A stretch of DNA of 64,000 nt from an uncultured bacterium (GCA_905215815.1 CAJMRN010000001.1:37463-101462); one strand, 5' to 3'; shown: positions 1-8,271, counted from the first letter of the stretch. Notes: generated by a model from the letters alone, not told the origin. Numbers and translations are program-made.

Positions 1-632
1 CCCGCTAGACGACCGCCCAGCAGTGGCTCCATCACAAACACCGCAAGACCGCGCTCCGCAGCCGCCATGAGTCCTGCCGTTCCCGCTTGGTAACGCTCGC
101 CGGCATAGTTGTACTGGATCTGGCAAAAATCCCAGTCATATGCGTCAAGCACCGTCAGGAAATCCGCCGCGCTGCCGTGATACGAAAAACCAATCTGGCG
201 AATGCGCCCCGCCGCCTTTTGACGCGCGATCCAGTCCTCGATGCCCAACGCCACTACACGTTCCCACTGGGCGGGCGAGGTGATGTTGTGAATGAGGTAA
301 TAGTCGATATGGTCGGTTCGCAGGCGGCGCAGTTGTTCGTCGAAAAAACGGTCGAAATCCTCCGCGCACTTGCACGAAGTATGCGGCAGCTTAGTCGCCA
401 GCAACACACGGTCGCGCAGCCCCAAGCGCTCAAGTGAGGCACCCACGCACGCCTCGTTACCGGGATAGAGATATGCAGTATCCAGATAATTAATCCCCTG
501 ATCAACCGCACGGGAAATGATGGCATCGGCTGTCTTCGCATCCGGACGTCCCGGCGCACCGGGAAATCTCATGCAGCCCAGCCCCAACGCCGAGATACGG
601 TTACCGCTTTTGGGGTCAACGCGATATTGCAC
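1..632 (-). CDS. Aldo/keto reductase, 3' end outside the window
   Basis: The protein begins MQYRVDPKSGNRISALGLGC, the usual start of 4Fe-4S-associated or YgdS-like aldo/keto reductases that reduce carbonyls with NAD(P)H. The family catalytic tetrad is visible: Asp and Tyr in NYLDTAYLYPGNE, Lys in LATKLPHTSC and His in YLIHNI. I chose the GTG at 630-632 because GGAGGGG lies just upstream and the family normally starts at MQYR; an ATG at 648-650 would add six residues. Only about 210 residues are present, so the C-terminal part of the barrel and any cysteine-rich tail cannot be judged. The physiological substrate is unknown. Confidence 0.85.
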   Translation of the reverse strand, partial: MQYRVDPKSGNRISALGLGCMRFPGAPGRPDAKTADAIISRAVDQGINYLDTAYLYPGNEACVGASLERLGLRDRVLLATKLPHTSCKCAEDFDRFFDEQLRRLRTDHIDYYLIHNITSPAQWERVVALGIEDWIARQKAAGRIRQIGFSYHGSAADFLTVLDAYDWDFCQIQYNYAGERYQAGTAGLMAAAERGLAVFVMEPLLGGRLA

Positions 633-795
633 GGCCCCTCCCTTCGCCATCAGCGCCCCGGCAAGGCGAAACACAATGGTCACGCGGCCGAAACATCGTG
701 GAATCGCAATCGAGAACGTATCGTAACGCAGCAGAAATCGAGCTGTCACGGCACCGCTTTAACATCAGCAAAAAGCCCGATGAAAGGAGGCGAGC

Positions 796-990
796 GTGAC
801 CACACGCGAGGATGCCTACCCCTACCCCGGCGAACAATACATCCTCTCGGTCGACCGTTACTAGATCGAGGTCATGGACCATCTGGACGAGCTTCCCGCC
901 ACGGGCGCCGTCATCTTCTGCACCTTCCCTAAGGTCCGCGATGGTGTCGGATACCCCGCACGCGTTTTTGCAGTCTGCCCCGCGGCATAA
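796..990 (+). pseudogene. Short frame broken by an amber codon, cyclase-like C-terminus
   Basis: A GTG at 796 follows a strong ribosome binding site (AAAGGAGG). It opens 22 codons that end in TAG at 862-864, after which the same frame runs on to TAA at 988. The downstream half reads LPATGAVIFCTFPKVRDGVG and then YPARVFAV, which resembles the C-terminal end of cyclase/kynurenine-formamidase family proteins. I infer a decayed remnant in which a Gln codon (CAG) became TAG. The bulk of a cyclase is absent. The frame could instead be a genuine 22-residue peptide; nothing here settles that. The rest of 650-1060 shows no other gene. Confidence 0.4.
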
Positions 991-1063
991 GTTCCCATGC
1001 GTTTGTTCTTCTAAATTCCGCCTCCGGTGCACGCTACATGCTCCAGCGGCATACAATCCACCA

Positions 1064-1089
1064 GGCGCCCCGCACGCGGGCGCCTTTTT
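1064..1089 (+). terminator. GC hairpin followed by T5
   Basis: GGCGCCC at 1064-1070 pairs with GGGCGCC at 1078-1084 and is followed by TTTTT. It closes the broken cyclase-like region and sits only 18 bp before the next start codon. It could also act as a 5' UTR hairpin of the reductase gene if a promoter lies at TACAAT (1052-1057). Confidence 0.55.
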
Positions 1090-1106
1090 GTGAGGAGATG
1101 ATTCAC

Positions 1107-2021
1107 ATGCAGATCAACAAGGTCGCCTTTATCGGCAAGGGCGGCGTCGGGCTACTCTACGGCAGCATGATCGCCCAGGCACTCGGCGACGATGCCGTCG
1201 AATACGTCATGGACGACGCCCGTTTCGAGCGTCACGCAGGCGACGCCCTTACGGTCAACGGCGAGCCCTGCGCACTCAAGTCCGTGCGCGCCAGCGAGGC
1301 AACGCCCGCCGATCTGGTCATTCTCACGGTCAAGACGACTGGACTCGACCAGGCGCTCAAGACTATGGAACACATCGTGGGCCCCAATACGCTCATCGCC
1401 TCGCTGTGCAACGGCATTACGAGCGAGCAAAAGATTGCCGAGCGCTTTGGCTGGAAGCATACCGTTCTTGGTATTTGCCAAGGCATGGACGCCGTGTTCC
1501 TCAACGGAGAGCTCACCTTTACCAATGCGGGCGAAATCCGCTTTGGCGCGGCGGCCGGTACGGACCCCGCAGCCATCACCGCCATCGACGAGCTCTACAC
1601 ACGCTGCGGCATCGCCCATACCGTCGAGAGCGACATTGCACACCGCATGTGGGCCAAACTCATGCTCAACGACGGCATCAACCAGACCTGTATGGCCTAC
1701 GGCGGGACCTACGGAAGCGCCACGGAGCCGGGCTCCGAGCAGCGTCGCTGCTTTGTTTCCGCCATGCGCGAAACGCTTGCGGTCGCCAACGCCGAGGGCA
1801 TTGAGCTGACCGAGGCAGACCTGACGCAGATGGTGCACCTCATCGAGGGAATCGACCCCGCCGGTATGCCCTCGATGGCTCAAGACCGCGTCGCAAGGCG
1901 CAAAACCGAGGTTGATGAGTTCGCGGGCACCATCTGCCGCCTCGCAGCCAAACACGATATCCAGGTGCCGCAAAACGATTGGCTCTATCGACGCATCCGC
2001 GATATCGAGAAAAGCTGGTAG
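1107..2021 (+). CDS. Ketopantoate reductase family (ApbA/PanE) oxidoreductase
   Basis: The 304-residue protein has an N-terminal Rossmann fold with GKGGVGLLYGSMIA (residues about 9-22) and the ApbA_C helical domain. HRMWAKLMLNDGINQ carries the conserved catalytic Lys and the Asn residues of 2-dehydropantoate 2-reductase, which makes pantoate for CoA with NADPH. I start at ATG 1107 because GAGGAG lies 9 bp upstream; an in-frame ATG at 1098 abuts the site. Gut anaerobes carry several ApbA paralogues, so the true substrate may be another 2-oxoacid. The gene stands alone between terminator-like hairpins. Confidence 0.8.
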   Translation: MQINKVAFIGKGGVGLLYGSMIAQALGDDAVEYVMDDARFERHAGDALTVNGEPCALKSVRASEATPADLVILTVKTTGLDQALKTMEHIVGPNTLIASLCNGITSEQKIAERFGWKHTVLGICQGMDAVFLNGELTFTNAGEIRFGAAAGTDPAAITAIDELYTRCGIAHTVESDIAHRMWAKLMLNDGINQTCMAYGGTYGSATEPGSEQRRCFVSAMRETLAVANAEGIELTEADLTQMVHLIEGIDPAGMPSMAQDRVARRKTEVDEFAGTICRLAAKHDIQVPQNDWLYRRIRDIEKSW

Positions 2022-2054
2022 CGCCAACGCACCGCATTCAACAGCCTTAACAGC

Positions 2055-2100
2055 AAAGCCGCCGCAAGGAAACCGTTCCCCCTGCGGCGGCTTTCATCTT
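2055..2100 (+). terminator. Rho-independent terminator after the ApbA-like gene
   Basis: A 12-bp stem (2055-2066 with 2083-2094, AAAGCCGCCGCA arm) ends in TTTCATCTT. The A-run on the other side means it could also stop the small convergent gene on the minus strand. Confidence 0.75.
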
Positions 2101-2131
2101 CGTCTATGACCAGCGGCCAATCTCACAACAG

Positions 2132-2338
2132 TTAGCGTTGCGACTCCGGCACCTCGTCCTCGTCATCGCGGCAAAGCAGCACGCCGGCGCTTCCCAGCAG
2201 CGCCACTGCGATCAGCGCGCCAACCACGATTGGAGTAGCCCCGCATGCCCCCTGCATGCCCGCAACGAGCGCGGCCGTAGGACCAAGGCAGCCAAGCACC
2301 AATGCGACGGCGGCAACGGCGATATCTCGAGCGTTCAC
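2132..2338 (-). CDS. Small two-helix membrane protein, unknown function
   Basis: This 68-residue protein has two strongly hydrophobic segments (about residues 5-26 and 35-56) joined by a short loop containing a Cys (GACGATP), and ends in a charged tail (CRDDEDEVPESQR). The GTG start is preceded by GGAGG at a 10-bp distance, which supports real translation. It is convergent with the ApbA-like gene. I do not recognise a family; a small inner-membrane helper or stress protein is possible. Confidence 0.5.
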   Translation of the reverse strand: MNARDIAVAAVALVLGCLGPTAALVAGMQGACGATPIVVGALIAVALLGSAGVLLCRDDEDEVPESQR

Positions 2339-2448
2339 AAGACCACTTCCTCCAAGAGAAAGACCTTAATTCTCAAGAACCAGTGTGCCCCGCGCCCATA
2401 TGCGCGGCGTACTGCCACGGTAAGCGCTCTGTTAGCTCAAGCATGCAC

Positions 2449-2501
2449 AAAAAACGGACGCCCTTACGTTGCCCAAAGGCTCGGTAAAGACGCCCGCCCG
2501 T
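2449..2501 (-). terminator. Terminator downstream of the secreted coiled-coil gene
   Basis: Read on the minus strand, ACGGGCGGGCGTCTTTAC (2484-2501) can fold with GTAAGGGCGTCCGT (2454-2467), using some G-U pairs, and is followed by TTTTTT (2449-2454). Confidence 0.6.
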
Positions 2502-2525
2502 CATGTCCTATTGGCTTATAGCAGA

Positions 2526-3302
2526 TTACCAACCGGTATAGTAGTCGGTGGTTCCGGCTGCGCAGCCGGAGTCATAGACCTTGCACTCGCCCTTGGAACC
2601 GGTAAACGTGGAGCCCTGAGCCTTATCGCCCGCGGCAACGACGTAGTAACCATCGGAATCGCGCCAAAAGCCCTCGGAATCCTGAGTCCACTCGCCCGTG
2701 CGGTGATGGTAGAGCACGTTGCTGCTGTAATAGGTCTCACGACGACCGTTATAGTTATTGACGCCGCTCGAGCGCGTCAGGCCCGAGCCGTTCGCGTAAT
2801 ACGCAGCTGCCGTATAGGACGGGACGTAGCCTGCGTTGCCATATGACGCCTGGGCGGCCTCGGCAGCTTCTGCCTCGGCGGCCGCAGCCTCGAGCGCCTC
2901 ACGCTTGGCATCCTCAAGCGTCGTGCGCAGCTCATCGAGCTCGGTCGATTTGGCGTCGACCTCCTCCATCGTCAAAAGACCGCCCGCACCATCGATACAA
3001 CCTTGCAGTACAGCGCGCTCGTCATCGGTGGCATAGTCACCGTACATGTTCATGATGATCTGGGCGCGGACCTCCAGGGAATCGCGCTTGGCCCCCATAG
3101 AGGCGTTCCACTCCTGCATGGAGCCAAAGCCGTCGCCGCGATAGTCGACGGGCTGCATCAGCGTCGCCTCGGACGGCGTGGATCCGACCGTGTCGGACAG
3201 TGTTGCCGCGTGGGCATCGGTTGCGCCGGCGCCCGCTAAAAGTGCCACGGTCAGAGCGGCGGAAAGGGCGGCGGCTTTCGGTTTTCGTGAATCAATCCTC
3301 AT
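2526..3302 (-). CDS. Secreted coiled-coil protein with a possible beta-barrel C-terminal domain
   Basis: The 258-residue product starts with an Ala-rich Sec signal peptide ending near DAHA (residue about 32). It continues with an Ala/Glu-rich helical stretch suggestive of a coiled coil (about residues 110-150, ...EALEAAAAEAEAAEAAQ) and a Tyr/Ser/Gly-rich spacer. The C-terminal 75 residues contain RRETYYSSNVLYHHRTGEW and GYYVVAAGDKAQGSTFTG. The ETYYS start and the later VVAA pattern resemble double-psi/3D-type domains of Gram-positive cell-wall hydrolases, but I see no clear catalytic triad of that family. GGAGG lies 11 bp before ATG 3302. A cell-surface or peptidoglycan role is inferred only. 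Confidence 0.75.
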   Translation of the reverse strand: MRIDSRKPKAAALSAALTVALLAGAGATDAHAATLSDTVGSTPSEATLMQPVDYRGDGFGSMQEWNASMGAKRDSLEVRAQIIMNMYGDYATDDERAVLQGCIDGAGGLLTMEEVDAKSTELDELRTTLEDAKREALEAAAAEAEAAEAAQASYGNAGYVPSYTAAAYYANGSGLTRSSGVNNYNGRRETYYSSNVLYHHRTGEWTQDSEGFWRDSDGYYVVAAGDKAQGSTFTGSKGECKVYDSGCAAGTTDYYTGW

Positions 3303-3513
3303 GTAGCTGGAAACCTCCGTAGTGCGTTTTTGCTGCGTTTGAGCTGCGTGTGATTCGATCGCGCTGCATAGTACCCCGAGCAAATCGCGACCTGCGGTTT
3401 TTCTCAAAAGGTGCACGTCATTTGCGTAAAACTCACATCCTCTCAACAGGAGTTTTCCACATCTCGATTGCATAAAGCATGTCAAAAACCCTGTAATAGC
3501 GCCCTTCCTATGC

Positions 3514-3554
3514 AAAAAAGGCGCCTGCGCAACCATTGCTTGCGCAGGCGCCTT
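3514..3554 (-). terminator. Strong terminator after the sulfhydrylase gene
   Basis: A perfect 15-bp stem (3518-3532 with 3540-3554) is followed on the minus strand by TTTTTT (3514-3519). Confidence 0.88.
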
Positions 3555-3614
3555 GAGCAGGCATTTTATGCAGTTATACCTATCGAGTCGCAAGGGGTCC
3601 TTGCACAAGTCGCC

Positions 3615-4925
3615 CTACTCGTCCAGTGCGGCAAAGGCCTGCTTCAGGTCCCAAATGATGTCCTCAGCGTTCTCGGTACCGATGGAAAGACGGATCGTGG
3701 AGGGCGTGATGTTCTGCTCGGCGAGCTCCTCGGCAGAGAGCTGGGAGTGCGTAGTCGTAGCCGGATGCACGACGAGCGACTTGACGTCGGCCACGTTGGC
3801 GAGCAGCGAGAACACCTGCAAGTGGTCGATGAACTTCCATGCAGCCTCCTGGCCGCCCTTAATCTCAAAGGTAAAGATCGAGGCACCACCGTTGGGGAAA
3901 TACTGCTTGTAGAGCTCATGGTCGGGGTGCTCAGGCAGGCTCGGGTGGTTCACCTTGGCGACGTGGCTGTCACAAGCCAGGAACTCAACGACCTTCTTGG
4001 TGTTCTCGACATGGCGGTCGACGCGCAGCGACAGGGTCTCGGTGCCCTGGAGCAGGATCCAGGCGTTAAACGGGCTAATGCAAGCGCCCTCGTCACGCAG
4101 CAGGATGGCGCGGACATAGGTCGCGAAGGCGGCAGGGCCGGCAGCCTCGGCAAACGAGACGCCATGATAGGAGGGATTGGGCTCGGCGATCTGCGCATAC
4201 TTGCCACTCGCCTTCCAATCGAAGTTACCGCCGTCGACGATCACACCGCCCAGCGAGGTGCCGTGGCCGCCGATAAACTTGGTTGCGGAGTGGACGACGA
4301 TGTTGGCACCATGCTCCAGCGGACGGAACAGATACGGGGTGCCGAAGGTGTTGTCGACGACAACCGGCAGACCATGCTTCTTGGCGATCTCGGAGATGGC
4401 GTCGATGTTGGGGATGTCGGAGTTGGGGTTACCGAGCGTCTCGAGATAGATGACCGTGGTGTTGTCCTTGATGGCGCCCTCGACCTCGTCCAGGTTATGG
4501 GCATCGACGAAGGTGGTCTCGACACCAAACTGGGAGAGCGTGTGCTCCAGCAGGTTGTAGGAACCGCCGTAGATGGTCTTCTGGGCGACCACGTGGTCAC
4601 CAGCCTGGGCAAGTGCCTGCAGGGTATAGGTGATGGCAGCGGCACCGGAGGCGACGGCAAGACCGGCCACGCCACCCTCGAGCGCGGCGATACGGTCCTC
4701 GAAGACGCCCTGGGTGGAGTTGGTCAGACGGCCGTAGATGTTACCGGCGTCGGCAAGACCAAAGCGGTCGGCGGCGTGCTGGGAGTTGCGGAACACATAG
4801 CTCGTGGTCTGGTAGATAGGCACGGCACGGGAGTCGGATGCAGGATCGGCGCTCTCCTGGCCAACGTGCAGCTGCAGGGTATCGAAACCAAAGGTGTGCT
4901 CGGGGTTGTTGATAAACTGGCTCAT
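3615..4925 (-). CDS. metY: O-acetylhomoserine aminocarboxypropyltransferase (sulfhydrylase)
   Basis: This PLP enzyme condenses O-acetylhomoserine with sulfide to make homocysteine, feeding methionine synthesis. At 436 residues it has the family length. HSATKFIGGHG holds the PLP lysine (K216), and the motif YGRLTNST (residues 64-71) and the C-terminal ATTTHSQL are typical of the MetY branch of the Cys/Met metabolism family. AAGGAG precedes ATG 4925. It is transcribed from a good sigma-A-type promoter (5109-5137), passes a short Cys-containing leader ORF, and is divergent from a LysR regulator that probably controls it. A strong terminator follows. A methionine gamma-lyase role is less likely given the sequence pattern. 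Confidence 0.92.
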   Translation of the reverse strand: MSQFINNPEHTFGFDTLQLHVGQESADPASDSRAVPIYQTTSYVFRNSQHAADRFGLADAGNIYGRLTNSTQGVFEDRIAALEGGVAGLAVASGAAAITYTLQALAQAGDHVVAQKTIYGGSYNLLEHTLSQFGVETTFVDAHNLDEVEGAIKDNTTVIYLETLGNPNSDIPNIDAISEIAKKHGLPVVVDNTFGTPYLFRPLEHGANIVVHSATKFIGGHGTSLGGVIVDGGNFDWKASGKYAQIAEPNPSYHGVSFAEAAGPAAFATYVRAILLRDEGACISPFNAWILLQGTETLSLRVDRHVENTKKVVEFLACDSHVAKVNHPSLPEHPDHELYKQYFPNGGASIFTFEIKGGQEAAWKFIDHLQVFSLLANVADVKSLVVHPATTTHSQLSAEELAEQNITPSTIRLSIGTENAEDIIWDLKQAFAALDE

Positions 4926-4986
4926 GATGATCTCCTTGATCGAACAAAAGTAATAAGAGTAAGAGAAGTAAGTCGCTGTCTCCTGA

Positions 4987-5040
4987 TCACGCCGACGGGC
5001 GCAAACAGGAGCCCGGCATTCGTCTTGGTAAGCAATTCAT
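4987..5040 (-). CDS. Putative 17-residue leader peptide upstream of metY
   Basis: The frame reads MNCLPRRMPGSCLRPSA and is preceded by a near-perfect ribosome binding site (AAAGGAGG, 7 bp spacing). It lies between the metY promoter and metY. Two of 17 codons are Cys (positions 3 and 12). Cys-containing leader peptides are known upstream of sulfur genes in Actinomycetota. A CTCCTG/CAGGAG pairing overlaps the end of the ORF, and GATC repeats flank the metY ribosome binding site. I infer ribosome-mediated control of metY by charged tRNA-Cys; there is no U-run, so the effect may be on translation. Confidence 0.5.
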   Translation of the reverse strand: MNCLPRRMPGSCLRPSA

Positions 5041-5108
5041 ATGCGGGCCTCCTTTCGCATCCCTGTTCCGTGGTCGGCTTAATTACCTACTGCCTTTGTG
5101 TGTTTTGA

Positions 5109-5137
5109 ATAGTACGAGCATTGTTTCCCTCGGTCAA
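5109..5137 (-). promoter_or_regulatory. metY promoter
   Basis: On the minus strand TTGACC (5132-5137) and TACTAT (5109-5114) are separated by exactly 17 bp. The transcript would start about 75 bp upstream of the leader ORF. Confidence 0.75.
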
Positions 5138-5159
5138 TCACTTAAAAGCGCTAATCTGT

Positions 5160-5176
5160 TATCTGTTTTATAGATA
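5160..5176. promoter_or_regulatory. Inverted repeat, candidate LysR operator
   Basis: TATCT-N7-AGATA is a short dyad containing the T-N11-A core typical of LysR sites. It lies between the metY promoter and the LysR start codon, where an autoregulatory site would be expected. Confidence 0.4.
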
Positions 5177-5197
5177 GCAATCGAGAGGATGGCGTCG

Positions 5198-6136
5198 ATG
5201 ACCCTTCAGCAGCTTCGTTTTCTGATTGCCGTGGCAGAGTCCGGCTCAATCAACGCTGCAGCTCAGCGCCTCTATACCGCTCAGTCCAACATCTCAAACG
5301 CCGTCAAAAGCCTGGAACAGGAGCTCCATCTGGAGATCTTTATGCGCTCCAGCCGCGGCGTCACGCTCACCAACGACGGCACCGAGCTTTTGGGCTATGC
5401 GCGCCAGGTCGTAGAGCAGGCCGACATGCTCGAGGCACGCTACGAGGACGGCGGCACACCCCAGGCGCGCCTTGCCGTCTCGGCCCAGCACTACGCGTTT
5501 TCGGTTGAGGCCTTTGTCAACGTCGTCGAGCGCTGCCGCGACAGTAAGTTTGAGTTCATCATGCGCGAGACCACCACCTCGCAGATCATCGACGACGTCC
5601 GCGCATTTCGCAGCGATATCGGCATTCTGTACCTGGATGACTTTAACGCCCGCGTTCTGCAGAAGGCCTTCGCCGATGCCCGCGCAAGCTTCCATCCCCT
5701 CTTCGACGCGACGGTCCACGTCTTCGTTAGCGAACGCCACCCGCTCGCACGCCGCCCTCAGCTGTCCCTTGCCGACCTCACGCCCTATACGCGCTACAGC
5801 TTTGAGCAGGGAACCTCAAACTCCTTCTATTACGCCGAGGAACCTTTTAGCTATATCCCTTGCGACCGCAACATACGAATCTCGGACCGCGGAACACTTA
5901 CTAACTTACTTATCACGTCGAACGGTTACACCCTGTCGACCGGTGTCCTTTCCAATGAAATGCAGTGGGGTATGGCATCGATCCCGTTAGCAGACGCCCC
6001 AACGATGCACGTAGGATATATCATGCACGACGAGCGCAAGCCCTCTCCTCTCTTGCGGCAATACCTCGACGAGCTCAACCGCATCATCCATGCCGACCAG
6101 CTGTCGGAAGACGGGGTAGAAATCGTAGATTGCTAG
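5198..6136 (+). CDS. LysR-family transcriptional regulator
   Basis: The 312-residue protein has an N-terminal winged helix (MTLQQLRFLIAVAESGSINA, with AAQRLYTAQSNISNAVKSLE as the recognition region) and a C-terminal periplasmic-binding-like effector domain (VDC end). ATG 5198 is preferred to ATG 5189 because GAGAGG lies 9 bp upstream of it and directly abuts the earlier one. It is divergent from metY, so control of sulfur amino acid synthesis, with O-acetylserine, homocysteine or a sulfur compound as co-inducer, is the simplest inference. Confidence 0.88.
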   Translation: MTLQQLRFLIAVAESGSINAAAQRLYTAQSNISNAVKSLEQELHLEIFMRSSRGVTLTNDGTELLGYARQVVEQADMLEARYEDGGTPQARLAVSAQHYAFSVEAFVNVVERCRDSKFEFIMRETTTSQIIDDVRAFRSDIGILYLDDFNARVLQKAFADARASFHPLFDATVHVFVSERHPLARRPQLSLADLTPYTRYSFEQGTSNSFYYAEEPFSYIPCDRNIRISDRGTLTNLLITSNGYTLSTGVLSNEMQWGMASIPLADAPTMHVGYIMHDERKPSPLLRQYLDELNRIIHADQLSEDGVEIVDC

Positions 6137-6199
6137 CCCGCGGCGGGCATGGCGCTACAATGGTCACTCACACGAAGCGTACCCAACGAAAGGAACCAT

Positions 6200-6685
6200 G
6201 TGAAGGTCATCATCTATACCGACGGCTCGGCCCGATCAAATCCGGGACGCGGCGGCTACGGCGCCGTGCTCAAGTACACCAACCCCGCCGGCAAGACCTT
6301 CACCTCCGAGCTTTCGCGCGGCTACGCCAAGACCACTAACAACCGCATGGAGCTCATGGCGGTCATCGTGGCGCTCGAGGCACTTAACCGCCCCTGCGAG
6401 GTCGAGGTCCATTCCGATTCGCAATACGTCGTCAACGCCTTCAACAAGCACTGGATCGACGGCTGGAAAAAGCGCGGGTGGAAAACTGCCAACAAGCAGC
6501 CCGTCAAGAACCGCGACCTGTGGGAGCGTCTGCTTGCCGCAAAGAGCAAGCATAAGGTGGAGTTCATCTGGGTTAAGGGGCATGCCGGCCACGAGCTCAA
6601 TGAGCGCTGCGACGAGCTCGCCACCACCGCGGCCGACGGAGCCAACCTCGATATCGACGCCGGCTTTAGCGAGAGCGACCTGTAA
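6200..6685 (+). CDS. rnhA: Ribonuclease HI
   Basis: This 161-residue enzyme hydrolyses the RNA strand of RNA-DNA hybrids. The DEDD metal-binding set is complete: D8 ([16 protein letters not shown]), E51 (NRMELMAV), D73 (HSDSQYV) and D138 (NERCDELA). The basic handle [15 protein letters not shown] is present, as in the E. coli enzyme. The start is the GTG at 6200, which matches the usual family N-terminus and follows AAAGGAACC; longer upstream frames lack support. A weak hairpin (6687-6702) follows the stop codon. Confidence 0.93.
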   Translation: MKVIIYTDGSARSNPGRGGYGAVLKYTNPAGKTFTSELSRGYAKTTNNRMELMAVIVALEALNRPCEVEVHSDSQYVVNAFNKHWIDGWKKRGWKTANKQPVKNRDLWERLLAAKSKHKVEFIWVKGHAGHELNERCDELATTAADGANLDIDAGFSESDL

Positions 6686-6760
6686 CGGCGTTTTCGCACG
6701 CCATTTCTTGCCCTCTCGCGCTACACTCATCCTGTAAACCGAACGGCACGAGGGGGATAC

Positions 6761-7867
6761 ATGCTGCGTATAGCGACCATCGGCACATCCATGATTACCA
6801 ACGACTTTATCCAGGTCGTCAACGCCAACGACCAAGCTGCGTTTGTGGGTACGCTCTCGCGCGATGCCGATCGCGGTACCGCCTTTACCGCCGAGCGCGG
6901 TGGCGAGCGAAACTTCACCGCGCTTGACGAGCTTGCGTCCGCCGACGACGTCGACGCCGTCTACATCGGCAGTCCCAATGCGCTCCACTACGAGCAAGCG
7001 CTCGCCTGCATCGCCGGTGGCAAGCATGTCATCGTCGAGAAGCCCTTCTGCGCCACCGAAGCGCAGGCGTTGGAAGTCTTCCGCGCTGCCGAGGCAGCAG
7101 GTGTCGTGGCCCTCGAGGCCATGCGTCCCCTCCACGATCCCGCCTTCCACGCCATCGAGGATGCCCTGGGCGAGATCGCCCCCATCCGCCGCGCCTCATT
7201 GCGCTTTGGCAAGTATTCTTCGCGCTACAACGAAGTTCTCGCGGGGCGCGCCACCAATATCTTCGACTGCAATATGGCATCGGGTTCCCTCATGGACATT
7301 GGCGTCTACGCCGTCGAGCCCATGGTCGAGATTTTCGGCATGCCCTCCGGCCTTACGAGCATGACTACTCTGCTCGACCCCACCACGCGACAGCTCACGC
7401 ACGGCCCCATCGATGGCTGCGGTTCCATCCTCGCCAGCTACGGCGGTGGCCGTATCTCCGTCGAGCTCGCGCACTCCAAAATTACGAATGACCTGCTGCC
7501 CTCGCAGATCGAAGGCGAGCGTGGCACTATCCAGATTGACCATCTGTCCACGCCCCGCAACGTCCGCATCGACTATCGCGGCGACGTCGTACGCGGCTCG
7601 GCGACCGAGGCACCGCGCGAACAGGGCGACAACGGCCGCGTGCTCGACCTGCCCAAATCGAGCAACACTATGGAATACGAACTCACAGACTTTATCACCG
7701 CTATCGACGGCGTTCATCACGTTAAAGATGAGATTTGGGAAACACCGGCTGGGCGCCATGAGCTTGGCCACTATCGCGATGTCACGCTTGTCTCACTGCG
7801 CATCATGGATGCCGTGCGTCAGCAGGCCGGCATTACCTTCCCCGCCGATTCAGTCAAGCAGGCCTAG
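6761..7867 (+). CDS. Gfo/Idh/MocA-family oxidoreductase
   Basis: The 368-residue protein has an N-terminal NAD(P)-binding Rossmann domain (MLRIATIGTSMITNDFIQVV) and the GFO_IDH_MocA C-terminal domain. The conserved EKPF catalytic motif (about residues 93-96) is present. Members oxidise or reduce sugars, inositols and trans-dihydrodiols; the sequence alone does not tell which. GAGGGGG precedes the ATG. The acylphosphatase gene begins 2 bp after its stop codon, so the two are probably cotranscribed. Confidence 0.88.
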   Translation: MLRIATIGTSMITNDFIQVVNANDQAAFVGTLSRDADRGTAFTAERGGERNFTALDELASADDVDAVYIGSPNALHYEQALACIAGGKHVIVEKPFCATEAQALEVFRAAEAAGVVALEAMRPLHDPAFHAIEDALGEIAPIRRASLRFGKYSSRYNEVLAGRATNIFDCNMASGSLMDIGVYAVEPMVEIFGMPSGLTSMTTLLDPTTRQLTHGPIDGCGSILASYGGGRISVELAHSKITNDLLPSQIEGERGTIQIDHLSTPRNVRIDYRGDVVRGSATEAPREQGDNGRVLDLPKSSNTMEYELTDFITAIDGVHHVKDEIWETPAGRHELGHYRDVTLVSLRIMDAVRQQAGITFPADSVKQA

Positions 7868-7869
7868 CG

Positions 7870-8271
7870 ATGGGCTTTTTTGACAAGTTCTTCTCCGGCG
7901 GCAGTCGAGAGCCTCAAAAACCATCAAACGTTGAGCTCGAGCTGCGCCGCAGGCTTACTGTGCTCGCAAGCGACGAGGCCACTCAAGACACCCCCCTGCG
8001 CTACTTCCTGCGCTGGGCGGGGCAAGTCCAGGGCGTTGGTTTTCGCTTTACCAACACCAACCTCGCGCAGGCACGCGCACTCACCGGCTGGGTGTGTAAC
8101 ATGGAAGACGGTTCGGTCGAAATGGAGGTACAAGGCGCGCCCGCGGATATCCTGTCTCACCTCGAAGCGCTCCATGCCTCCTATGAGCGCATGGGAACGC
8201 GCTTTCGCCTCGTAGACGCCCAAGTCCGAGCCCCACTTGCCAATGAAGACGGTTTCAGTCCTCATTATTAG
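7870..8271 (+). CDS. Acylphosphatase with an N-terminal extension
   Basis: Residues about 42-133 form an acylphosphatase domain, which hydrolyses carboxyl-phosphate bonds. The catalytic pair is visible as R59 (GQVQGVGFRF) and N77 (GWVCNMEDGSVEM), spaced 18 residues apart as in the family. About 40 extra residues precede the domain (MGFFDKFFSGGSREPQK...), rich in Phe, Gly and charged residues, of unknown role. It follows the Gfo/Idh gene almost directly. Confidence 0.88.
   Translation: MGFFDKFFSGGSREPQKPSNVELELRRRLTVLASDEATQDTPLRYFLRWAGQVQGVGFRFTNTNLAQARALTGWVCNMEDGSVEMEVQGAPADILSHLEALHASYERMGTRFRLVDAQVRAPLANEDGFSPHY

Noticed and set aside
862..864. In-frame TAG as pyrrolysine
   Set aside because: No pyl gene or known Pyl protein family is involved; a nonsense mutation is far simpler.
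3411..5108. Long open frame (565 codons) opposite metY
   Set aside because: It is antisense to a clear metY gene; GC-rich coding DNA leaves long antisense frames. No motif or start signal supports it. The same holds for long antisense frames opposite tadZ (37136-39022), the P-type ATPase (42016-43872), pyk (44221-45819) and pheT.
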